This document shows positions 42,986 to 50,738 of a stretch of DNA of 55,396 nucleotides, in pieces. Below the pieces are notes generated by a model. It worked only from the letters and a program-made list of their open reading frames with translations, did not search any database and was not told the origin of the DNA. Position 1 is the first letter of the stretch, and every line of letters begins with the position of its first letter. The position numbers and the translations under genes were made by a program. The stretch covers positions 1 to 55,396 of the forward strand of contig JADGQX010000004.1 in NCBI GenBank assembly GCA_017881445.1, read 5' to 3'. Source of the DNA: Gemmatimonadota bacterium. GTDB taxonomy: Bacteria; Gemmatimonadota; Gemmatimonadetes; Longimicrobiales; RSA9.

Positions 42986-45265
42986 TCAGGCGCCCTCGAT
43001 GTCTACCTTCCAGCCATTGTCCTCCAGCGCATCCCCGACCCGTCTGCGGAACTCCACGGAATGCACGCCGGCCAGCTCCTCGGCGGCGAGGCGCACGCCC
43101 CACATGCCCAGTCCCAGGGCGGAAGCATCGCGCTCGGCCGCATCGTCGCGGCCGTCGAAGGCGTAGCGCAGCGTGAACGGGATCGCGCCCTCGACGACCA
43201 GGGCGCGGCCGGCGGGCAGGCAGCCGAAAGGCGCGTCCGTGCGCCAGTGCCAGGCGGCGGCGGGTAGGTCGTCGCGGTAGCGTTCCTCCACGCAGCGGAG
43301 CCGCTCGAAGGGGCGGCCGGTCTCGCGGGCGATGAGCAGCTTCAGGAACTCGGCGTGGGCCCAGACCAGCGGCATGGCGCTGCCGGAGGGCCGCCCGGGC
43401 GAGAGCTCGCGCTGGGGGATGGGCGGCGCATCCCAGACCTGCTCCGGCAGCAGGCCGCCCGGTCCGGCGCAGCGGAGCATGCGCTCGAGGTAGGGCAGCG
43501 GGTCCTCCCCCTGCAGCAGGGCCAGGTGCCCGCGCTCGCCGCTGAGCAGCGGCCAGGCGCGGCCGACGCCGTTGCCGTCGAAGGGGCTGCCGTCCTCGTG
43601 CTCGCCGTAGCCGTCGTCGTTGTAGCGGTGGTAGAGCGGCCCGGAGGGCGTATCCACCAGCAGTACCTCGTCCACGACCTTGAGCGTGGCCAGGATGCGC
43701 GGGTCATTGGGGTGCCGCAGGCCGAGGCGGGGGAGGTACATGAACTCGAGCCCCACCAGCTCGCCGGCGCCCAGCATCTCGCCCGAGCGGTTGGCGATGG
43801 CGACGGGCGTGCTCGCGCCCATCCCGCCCGGCGGCTGGATGCGCACGTAATAGCCCGGAACGCCCACGCGCCGCGCCAGCGGCGTGTCCTCCACCCAGCA
43901 CCAGTCCTCGATGCGCTCGTTCCAGCAGTCGGCCAGGGCCAGGGCGTAGTCGCGGTCCTTCCCCTTGAGCCACTGCGCCGCCGCGCAGAGTGCCGCCACC
44001 TCCACGGCGAGGGTGAAGGGGTTGGCTCCGGCCGTCTCCTCCCAGCGGTCCTGGGGACTGAGCGGGCCGACCCGGGCGACGTACGTTGCGGCCTCGATCA
44101 CCATGCGCTCCAGCCCCTGCACGGGCGGCGGGGCGTCCTCGGCCAGGCGCGCCGCGAGCAGGATGGGGAAGGCGGTCTCGTCCAGCTGCACGCCTGCCCA
44201 GAAGGGCCGCCCGTCCGGGTAGAAGTTCTGGGTCCAGTGCCCGTCGGGGAGCTGGGTGGCGATGAGGTACTCGAGCACCCGCTCGGCGTCCGCGCACTGG
44301 CCCGCGGCCAGCAGGGCCAGCGCGGATTCGGAGCAGTCGCGGGTCCAGACCAGGTGGTAGCCGCCCAGCGAGTCGCTGGAGTTGCCCCAGGGCGTGCTGA
44401 GCGAGGCGACGATGGCGCCGGGGTAGGTGCGGTCCTCGTGCACTTTCAGCACGCAGGCGGAAAGCTGCGCCTCCGCGCCCAGGGCGGCCGTGGGCGCGGG
44501 GAGCCGCAGGGCGTCGCCCCAGTTCTTCCAGCCGTCCACGAAGCGGGTGCGGGCGTCGCCGGCGCCATCGGCCAGGCTGGAGGCGGCCAGCGTGAGGGCG
44601 CCCTCGGGCAGCGCCGCGAACCCGAGCGCCAGCACGCCGCTCTTGCCCGGCAGCTCGCCCATGAGCGCGACGTTGCCGTCGTCCGCGCTCTCGAAGGTCC
44701 AGGTCATGCGGCCGTGCTTGTCGAAGTCCTGCCAGCCGTCGGAGGCGCCCACGTAGCCGGCACTGCTCCGGGTGAAGCCGTCGCTTGCCCGCAGGCAGAG
44801 GCAGGCGGCGCCGTTGATCGCCGTCAGGTCCCGGTCCGCTCGGGCGCTGTTGTGCTCGCCCGTGCCGCCCAGGTGCGGCGCCAGCAGCGTGTAGACGGCG
44901 TAGTCGCCCTCCAGCTCCCAGGAGAGGAGCAGGACGTCGCGCAGCGGGTCGGGGCAGACCTCGAGCGTGAAGCGATAGTCGTCGCCCTCGTGGACCAGCC
45001 GGGCCAGCGGGATGTAGGGCGCGGGCGTCTCGATGCGGTAGCGCTGGGCCCGCTTCAGCTCGACCCAGGCGCCCTCCCGGGCCAGGATGAAGCCCAGGTC
45101 CCGGATCTGCGGTTGCCCCGTCTGCGGCCAGAAGACCTCGTTGAGGATGCCGTAGCCCACGGTCGCCCAGAGGCGACTCGAGCCCAGCGCGGTGCTGACC
45201 ACGTCCTTGGCGCTCGAGCTCCACGTCGGCGCCATCCCCGGCCCGCCGAAGGCGCGTCCCGGCAT
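42986..45265 (-). CDS. GH15-type glucan 1,4-alpha-glucosidase
   Basis: YGILNEVFWPQTGQPQIRDLGFI; GNSSDSLGGYHLVWTRDCSESALALLAAG; YHRYNDDGYGEHEDGSPFDGNGVGRAWPLLSGERGH. Confidence 0.9.
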   Translation of the reverse strand: MPGRAFGGPGMAPTWSSSAKDVVSTALGSSRLWATVGYGILNEVFWPQTGQPQIRDLGFILAREGAWVELKRAQRYRIETPAPYIPLARLVHEGDDYRFTLEVCPDPLRDVLLLSWELEGDYAVYTLLAPHLGGTGEHNSARADRDLTAINGAACLCLRASDGFTRSSAGYVGASDGWQDFDKHGRMTWTFESADDGNVALMGELPGKSGVLALGFAALPEGALTLAASSLADGAGDARTRFVDGWKNWGDALRLPAPTAALGAEAQLSACVLKVHEDRTYPGAIVASLSTPWGNSSDSLGGYHLVWTRDCSESALALLAAGQCADAERVLEYLIATQLPDGHWTQNFYPDGRPFWAGVQLDETAFPILLAARLAEDAPPPVQGLERMVIEAATYVARVGPLSPQDRWEETAGANPFTLAVEVAALCAAAQWLKGKDRDYALALADCWNERIEDWCWVEDTPLARRVGVPGYYVRIQPPGGMGASTPVAIANRSGEMLGAGELVGLEFMYLPRLGLRHPNDPRILATLKVVDEVLLVDTPSGPLYHRYNDDGYGEHEDGSPFDGNGVGRAWPLLSGERGHLALLQGEDPLPYLERMLRCAGPGGLLPEQVWDAPPIPQRELSPGRPSGSAMPLVWAHAEFLKLLIARETGRPFERLRCVEERYRDDLPAAAWHWRTDAPFGCLPAGRALVVEGAIPFTLRYAFDGRDDAAERDASALGLGMWGVRLAAEELAGVHSVEFRRRVGDALEDNGWKVDIEGA

Positions 45266-45309
45266 GCCTCAGCCCCCGTGGCTGAAGTCGGGATAGTCGG
45301 TCCCCCGGA

Positions 45310-45990
45310 TCACTTCCAGAGCCACATCATCAGCGTGGACGCGGTCGCCAGCGCCATGGACCCCACCGCGATCCCGCGATGCGTGGCAATGCTGACGTTG
45401 CCGCGCTGCGTGAAGCCGACGCCGGTGCGGAAGCGCTGGCGCCGGGGCGTGAGCAAGGCGGTCGCGGCGAAGCCGCCGTCCGCGGTCAACATGGCGATGG
45501 AATGAACCCAGCGGCGCGCGCGCCCGTTCGAGTCCTGCCGCGAATCCCACAGGTTCCAGACGCCCGTGACGGTGTTCAGGCCGAAGAGCCCGACCACACC
45601 GACGGCCAGCGCGTTGTGCGCCCCGCGCAGGCCGTCGCTCGTGGTGCTGCCGTTGGCCAGCTTCTGACCCACCACGTACTCCGCCGCGAACAGCGGCACC
45701 ATGGCGTAGCTGCCGATGCGGTGGATCGTGAGGCGCGTGTAGTACTGGTCGCTATGCTCCACGGCGCGGGGGCGCAGGGAAGGCGTGTCGGGACCCGGCG
45801 CCTGGAGCTGCGGCAGCGGCTGGAATCGCAGGATCACTCGCGGACCGGGCGCGGGGACGGTCGGCGCGGGCGCCGCCTGGACAGTCGCGCCCGGCGCCTG
45901 CCAGGTGGCCAGGGGCCGTTGCGGCTCGGGCGAAAGGGCGGCCGCAGCGACCTGCAGCGCCGCCGACACGGCGACGGTAAACGCAACCAT
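45310..45990 (-). CDS. hypothetical membrane/secreted protein
   Basis: Signal-like N-term, Pro-rich linker, several TM segments (GAHNALAVGVVGLFGLNTVTGVWNLWDSR). Confidence 0.6.
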   Translation of the reverse strand: MVAFTVAVSAALQVAAAALSPEPQRPLATWQAPGATVQAAPAPTVPAPGPRVILRFQPLPQLQAPGPDTPSLRPRAVEHSDQYYTRLTIHRIGSYAMVPLFAAEYVVGQKLANGSTTSDGLRGAHNALAVGVVGLFGLNTVTGVWNLWDSRQDSNGRARRWVHSIAMLTADGGFAATALLTPRRQRFRTGVGFTQRGNVSIATHRGIAVGSMALATASTLMMWLWK

Positions 45991-46106
45991 TTCATTGCCT
46001 CCGGATGCGGGCATGGGGGACGCGCCGCCGGGCCCACGCAAGGCGCGCACCGGCGGAGAACATCGGCCAGCCACACCACCTGCCGCGGAGGCCGGGTCAC
46101 GGGAAC

Positions 46107-46147
46107 GAAAAATGGCCCCGGGCCGGCGGGTGCCGGTCCGGGGCCAT
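46107..46147 (-). terminator. intrinsic terminator for the 46181..46993 gene
   Basis: Minus strand: ATGGCCCCGG...CCGGGGCCAT followed by TTTT. Confidence 0.75.
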
Positions 46148-46180
46148 CGGGCGCGCCAGGCGGGGCGCGGCGCAGAAGCG

Positions 46181-46993
46181 CTAGGCGCCGCGGGCGCCCT
46201 GGCGCAGCGGCAGCCGGGCACCCATGCCGCCCGCGCCGGGCAGCCGCCGCTCGAAGCAGCCCGACGCCTTCTGGTCCGCCGTCAGCACGCCCTGCACGTC
46301 CGTGCTCAGCGTCTGACGGGCCGCCTTGAGCCGGTCCGCGGCGGGCTTCACGCCCTGCAGGATGGCCTTGACCTGGTCCTGGCTGGCGCCGCCCTTGCGC
46401 GCGTCGCGGGCCTGCTGCAACGCCTTTCGCACCGTTTCCAGGTCCGCCTGGTTGGCCTGCCGGAAGGCCGTGACCAGCGCCTTGATCTGTGTCTTCTGCG
46501 CATCGGTCAGCGGCGTGAGCTTGCTGCGGTCGCACGGCTTGGGCGCGTTCGTAGCCAGCCACGCCTTCTGGTCCGCGGTCAACACGCCCTCGATCTGCTG
46601 CTGGAGCTGCTGGCGCGCCGGCTGCATCCGATCGCGGATCGGCTTGCCCTGCTGCAGGATGGCCTTCAGCTGGTCTTTCGTGGCGCCGGCCTGGCGCGCG
46701 TCGCGAGCCTGCTTCAGCAGCGCGACCAGCGCCTGCCGGTCCGTCTTCGTGGACTCCTGGAAGCTCTTGACGTAGCCCTCGATCGCCTGCTTCTGCGTCG
46801 CCGTCAGGGCCAGGTTCGCCGGCAGCCGCCGTAGCAGTCCCGCGCCCGGACGACCGGCCGTGGACCCGGCCGCGCCGGCTACGCCCGCCGGGGTCAGCCC
46901 GGGCTGCGGCGTGGGTGTCGTCAGCCCCGTCGGCTCCTTGCCGCAGCCGGCGAGCATGCCGCCCGCCAGTATCAGAATCGCGATTCCGCGCAT
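46181..46993 (-). CDS. lipoprotein with two tandem Spy/CpxP-like helical repeats
   Basis: MRGIAILILAGGMLAGCGKEP lipobox; duplicated LTxxQKxxI...QARDAR...L/VKAIL...GVLTADQKA. Confidence 0.7.
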   Translation of the reverse strand: MRGIAILILAGGMLAGCGKEPTGLTTPTPQPGLTPAGVAGAAGSTAGRPGAGLLRRLPANLALTATQKQAIEGYVKSFQESTKTDRQALVALLKQARDARQAGATKDQLKAILQQGKPIRDRMQPARQQLQQQIEGVLTADQKAWLATNAPKPCDRSKLTPLTDAQKTQIKALVTAFRQANQADLETVRKALQQARDARKGGASQDQVKAILQGVKPAADRLKAARQTLSTDVQGVLTADQKASGCFERRLPGAGGMGARLPLRQGARGA

Positions 46994-47075
46994 TGTGTGA
47001 TCTCCTGTGAGCGGTGTCCGGGAAGCATCCGCGCTTCCGGGGAGATGGACGCGGCGGGACCGGGGGATGTTAAGT

Positions 47076-47173
47076 GGCAAGGTGAAGGTGAAGGCGAAGG
47101 AGAAGGAAGGCGGAGGAGGAGGAGAAGGGAAGGGCGGCCGGGCGAAGTTCGCCCTCGCCCTAGCCCTCGCCCT
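47076..47173. repeat. polypurine tract (GGTGAA/GGCGAA) followed by TCGCCC-type polypyrimidine tract
   Basis: Direct reading: ggtgaaggtgaaggcgaaggagaaggaagg... then tcgccctcgccctagccctcgccc. Confidence 0.8.
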
Positions 47174-47174
47174 G

Positions 47175-47765
47175 CTAGGTGGGTTTGCGCCCGGGCCCAA
47201 GGCATTCGAGGAGCAGGAAGACATCGCGCCAGAGCCAGGCACGGCGTTCGACCTCGAAGCCGGCGCGGGCGAGGGGGACGTCGGGGGAGCGGTCGAAGTG
47301 CTCGCCCCAGAGCGGCACGGTCACCCTGGACACCAGGTCGGCAACGCCGCCGAGCCAGCCCGCGGGCCGCACGTGCTCGAGCATGACCAGGGGCGCGCGG
47401 GGCCGGCTGACGCGCGCGATCTCCCGCAAGGCGGCCTCAGGGTCGGGAACCTGGCAGAAGGCCAGGGTCTCGGCGGCCCAGTCGAAGATGCCGCCGCGGA
47501 AGGGAAGCCGCTCCGCGTCACAGACGACCAGCAGCGTGCCCGCGACGCCGGGCTTGCCCCGCGCATGGGCGAGCATCCCCGGTGAGACGTCCGTGGCGAC
47601 CACGCGCGCGCCGGGCGGATGGAAGGGGAAGGCGGTGCCGGTGCCCGCGCCAATCTCGAGGCCGAGCCCGGATGCGGGGACGGCGGCCCAGGCGCGGCGG
47701 CGCATGCGCAGCAGGCCGAAGCGCTCGAGGGGCGAGGCGCCGGCGTCGTACAGTGCGCCCTTCAA
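47175..47765 (-). CDS. class I SAM-dependent methyltransferase
   Basis: GLEIGAGTGTAFPFHPPGARVVATDVSPGMLAHARGK...CDAERLPFRGGIFD. Confidence 0.85.
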   Translation of the reverse strand: MKGALYDAGASPLERFGLLRMRRRAWAAVPASGLGLEIGAGTGTAFPFHPPGARVVATDVSPGMLAHARGKPGVAGTLLVVCDAERLPFRGGIFDWAAETLAFCQVPDPEAALREIARVSRPRAPLVMLEHVRPAGWLGGVADLVSRVTVPLWGEHFDRSPDVPLARAGFEVERRAWLWRDVFLLLECLGPGRKPT

Positions 47766-47777
47766 TGGCTTACCCGC

Positions 47778-48125
47778 TCACTTCTTCCGCAGCGGCAGCT
47801 TCTGCCTGCGCCAGGCGTCCATCCCCCCGGCGAGCTGCCGGGCGTCGAAGCCGGCGGCTCGCAGCAGGCGCACGGCGGGCTTCGAGCGATGGCCGGTCTT
47901 GCAGACGGCCACCACCGGGCGGCTGCGGTCGAGGCCGAGGTCGTGCAGGCGCTGGCGAAGCTCGGGCAGCGGCACCAGCCTCACCCCGCCAATGTGCCCG
48001 CCGGCGTGCTCCATGGGGCTGCGGACGTCCACGAGCTGCGGGGGACGGCGCGAGCGCAGCTCCCGGTCGAGCGCTTCCGGTCGGACTTCCGGTACCTGGC
48101 CCCAGGGCCACCACCACGGCATCAT
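47778..48125 (-). CDS. rhodanese-like domain protein
   Basis: QLVDVRSPMEHAGGHIGGVRLVPLPEL; VVAVCKTGHRSKPAVRLLRAAGFDARQLAGGMDAW. Confidence 0.88.
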   Translation of the reverse strand: MMPWWWPWGQVPEVRPEALDRELRSRRPPQLVDVRSPMEHAGGHIGGVRLVPLPELRQRLHDLGLDRSRPVVAVCKTGHRSKPAVRLLRAAGFDARQLAGGMDAWRRQKLPLRKK

Positions 48126-48386
48126 CTCGCTCCTCCTCGAATCGAGGCCACGGCTGAAGCTCGTGCACGGGACCGCGATGCGCCACCCGGGCGTCGTCGT
48201 CGTCGGCATCCCGGGGACAGCATCCGTCCTCCCGGGAGGACGCCCGCGGCCGCCCGCCGCGCGAGTTGAGCACGAATCTCGCTCTGTAGCAATAACTTGG
48301 GCGAAGGTGCCGTCGTGGCCCCTTCCGTGCCCCCGCTAGCCGGGCGACGAGGAAGTCGTCCAGGTCCATGTCGCTGGAGGAAAGCC

Positions 48387-49028
48387 ATGTTCCGCAAGCT
48401 TCTCGCACTCACCGCTCTGGCGACCGTCGTCGCCGCCGCCGCTCCGCTCCAGGCGCAAAGCGGGTCTTCCGTGATCTCGGTAAAGCGGGGCGAGCTCGAG
48501 CTCACGCCCTACGCGGGCTACATCTTCACCGGGCACTTCGCCAACGGGCCATTCAGCACCTCGCTCGGGAGCGGCAACGGCGCCGTGTACGGCGTGCAGC
48601 TGGCGCTGCCGCTGGCGCCGAGCGCATCGCTGGTGGGCGGGTTGGCCTACTCCAGCTCCGACCTGCAGGTCCAGGCGCTAAACCTGGTCTCGCAGAAGGT
48701 CGGGACCAGCGTGGCCTGGCTGTACGAGGGCGACCTCCAGCTCCGGGCCCCCGCACAGAAGAGCGGAATCACGGCGGGCGCCGAGCCGTTCCTGCAGATC
48801 GGTGCCGGCGCGATCCATCGCCAGCTCACGGCCGGCGGGCTGAGCGCGACCTCCACCGACTTCGCCATGAACGGCGGCGTGGGGTTCGACTACGTCATCA
48901 GCCAGGGGCTGGCACTGCGGCTGCTGGCCAAGGACTACATCGGCAAGGCAACGTTCAACAACGACCTCGCCCAGACGAACACGCTGAACAATCTGGTGCT
49001 GTCGGCGGGCGTGCGACTGTCGTTCTAG
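48387..49028 (+). CDS. outer membrane beta-barrel protein
   Basis: Signal peptide; ELTPYAGYIFTGHF; alternating pattern ending GVRLSF. Confidence 0.75.
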   Translation: MFRKLLALTALATVVAAAAPLQAQSGSSVISVKRGELELTPYAGYIFTGHFANGPFSTSLGSGNGAVYGVQLALPLAPSASLVGGLAYSSSDLQVQALNLVSQKVGTSVAWLYEGDLQLRAPAQKSGITAGAEPFLQIGAGAIHRQLTAGGLSATSTDFAMNGGVGFDYVISQGLALRLLAKDYIGKATFNNDLAQTNTLNNLVLSAGVRLSF

Positions 49029-49043
49029 ACCGTCGGCGCGGAC

Positions 49044-49085
49044 GCGAAGAGCCCGGGCGGCGCAGGTCGCCCGGGCTCTTCGCGC
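49044..49085. terminator. 17-bp perfect-stem hairpin
   Basis: CGCGAAGAGCCCGGGCG-gcgcaggt-CGCCCGGGCTCTTCGCG between convergent genes. Confidence 0.75.
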
Positions 49086-49121
49086 ATCCACGATGGCTTC
49101 GCCGCGGACGCCGCGTCGCCG

Positions 49122-50426
49122 CTACGCGCCGCCGTCGCTCCAGCGCGCGAGCCGACGCAGGGCATCCACGCGCTCGGAGCGGCCCAGGCGGGCGCGCGCC
49201 ACGGCATCCCGCAGCCACTCGACGGAGCCGTCGTAGGTGGCGCGGTCCACCGGGTAGGGGTGCCCGTCCTTGCCGCCGTGCGCGAAGGAGAAGCGGGCCG
49301 GGTCGCGCACGCTGGCCGCCTCGCCGTGCACCAGCTCCGCCACCAGCGCCAGCGCCCGGACCGAGCGCGCGCCCACGCCCGGCAGCGCCAGCAGCGCCTC
49401 GAAGTCCACCGGCGCCGCCTCGTACGTGCGCAGCAGCACCTGGTGCAGCCGCGTCGGGTCCAGGTCGCGGCGCACGTCCACGGCGTGGCCGGGGGGCATG
49501 CGCATGACCGTGGGTGGGGCGGCCTCCACGTCCAGCCGCGCGTTGGAGCGAGCGGGAGAGCGGGAGAGCAGGAGTGTGGGAGACGCGGTACCCGAGGCCG
49601 CCCGATCTCCCGCTGTCCCGCTCTCCCGCTCTCCCACTCCGCCGTTCGGCGGCTCGGCCCCGAACAGGCCCAACTGCTCGGCGGGGCGAACGCGCCGGCG
49701 TGACGGATCGCCCAGGGCCGCGCCGATGCGCGCCGCCTCCCGCGCTACCGTCTCCGGCCGCTCGCGCGCCAGCGCGGTGATGGCCGCGCGCGCGCCGGCC
49801 GAGGCGTGGTCCACCAGGTTCAGCACCGCGCCCGCCGGGGCGGAGCTGGCAATGGCGGCGTGGGGCTCGTCCACCACGTCCCGCACCCGCTCGCCCAGCC
49901 AGTGGTAGCGGCGGGCGGCGGCGTCGCCCTCGCGCATCCCCTGCTGGACCACGGCCCATTCGCCCGTGGAAGTGTGCAGGAAGGTGTGGTGGTAGATCTG
50001 GAAGCCGTCCTGCACCGCGGCGCTGTCCACTTTGGCCGTGATCCGGCTGGTGTACGCCAGCCGCTCGCCATCCAGGCCGGTGCGGAGCCCATGCTCGACC
50101 AGCTCCTCCGGCGTGCGCCGCGACGCCCGCCCCTTGCCCCCGGCCACCCACAGCCCCGTGTCCGCCTCCCGCCCCTTGAGCCCCTCCTTGAGCGCCCCGC
50201 AGACGACGGTCGTGACGCCGCTGGAGTGCCAGTCGAAGCCCAGCACGCAGCCGAACGCCTGGAACCAGAATGGGTCCGACAGCCGCCGCAGAACCTCCGC
50301 CGGCCCGCGCTCCAACACGATCGCCTCCACGATCGCCGGCGCCAGCAGCGCCATGCGCTCGAAGAGCCATTTCGGGGCCTTGCCGCCATGCAGCGGCAGA
50401 TCGGCGTAACCGGCGCGACGGGCCAT
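49122..50426 (-). CDS. DUF763 domain-containing protein
   Basis: RRAGYADLPLHGGKAPKWLFERM; DPFWFQAFGCVLGFDWHSSGVTTVVCGALKEGLKG; MPPGHAVD. Confidence 0.85.
   Translation of the reverse strand: MARRAGYADLPLHGGKAPKWLFERMALLAPAIVEAIVLERGPAEVLRRLSDPFWFQAFGCVLGFDWHSSGVTTVVCGALKEGLKGREADTGLWVAGGKGRASRRTPEELVEHGLRTGLDGERLAYTSRITAKVDSAAVQDGFQIYHHTFLHTSTGEWAVVQQGMREGDAAARRYHWLGERVRDVVDEPHAAIASSAPAGAVLNLVDHASAGARAAITALARERPETVAREAARIGAALGDPSRRRVRPAEQLGLFGAEPPNGGVGERESGTAGDRAASGTASPTLLLSRSPARSNARLDVEAAPPTVMRMPPGHAVDVRRDLDPTRLHQVLLRTYEAAPVDFEALLALPGVGARSVRALALVAELVHGEAASVRDPARFSFAHGGKDGHPYPVDRATYDGSVEWLRDAVARARLGRSERVDALRRLARWSDGGA
49546..49640. repeat. GGGAGAGC-type imperfect inverted repeat inside DUF763 CDS
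   Basis: gagcgagcgggagagcgggagagcagg... / ...ctgtcccgctctcccgctctcccactcc. Confidence 0.75.
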
Positions 50427-50500
50427 GACCCGAATATAGCCCGAAGCAGCGCCCGTGCGTAGCCCGAGCCCCTAGCGGAAGCAGCGGCATAGCAAAACCC

Positions 50501-50683
50501 CATCTTACCGCCGAGTACGCAGAGGACACCGAGGTAGCGACATCCTGCGCTGCGCGGCGCGGATGCGCTGCTGTGGATATTGTTGTTAAATAACAACATA
50601 CATCCCCCGGCCGAACCCGGCTGCCGGCGGTTCGGCCGCCTCGGCGCCCACTCGGCGTCCTCGGTGCACTCGGCGGTAGGATG
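50501..50683. repeat. MITE-like element, approx. 33-bp imperfect terminal inverted repeats and AT-rich internal palindrome
   Basis: CATCTTACCGCCGAGTACGCAGAGGACACCGAG / CTCGGCGTCCTCGGTGCACTCGGCGGTAGGATG; internal TGTTGTTAAATAACAACA at 50581..50598. Confidence 0.75.
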
Positions 50684-50738
50684 TGGTTCCGCTCCCGCTC
50701 CGCCTGCGGCCGTTGGCCGTTTTGCCTTTGCCCCTGCC

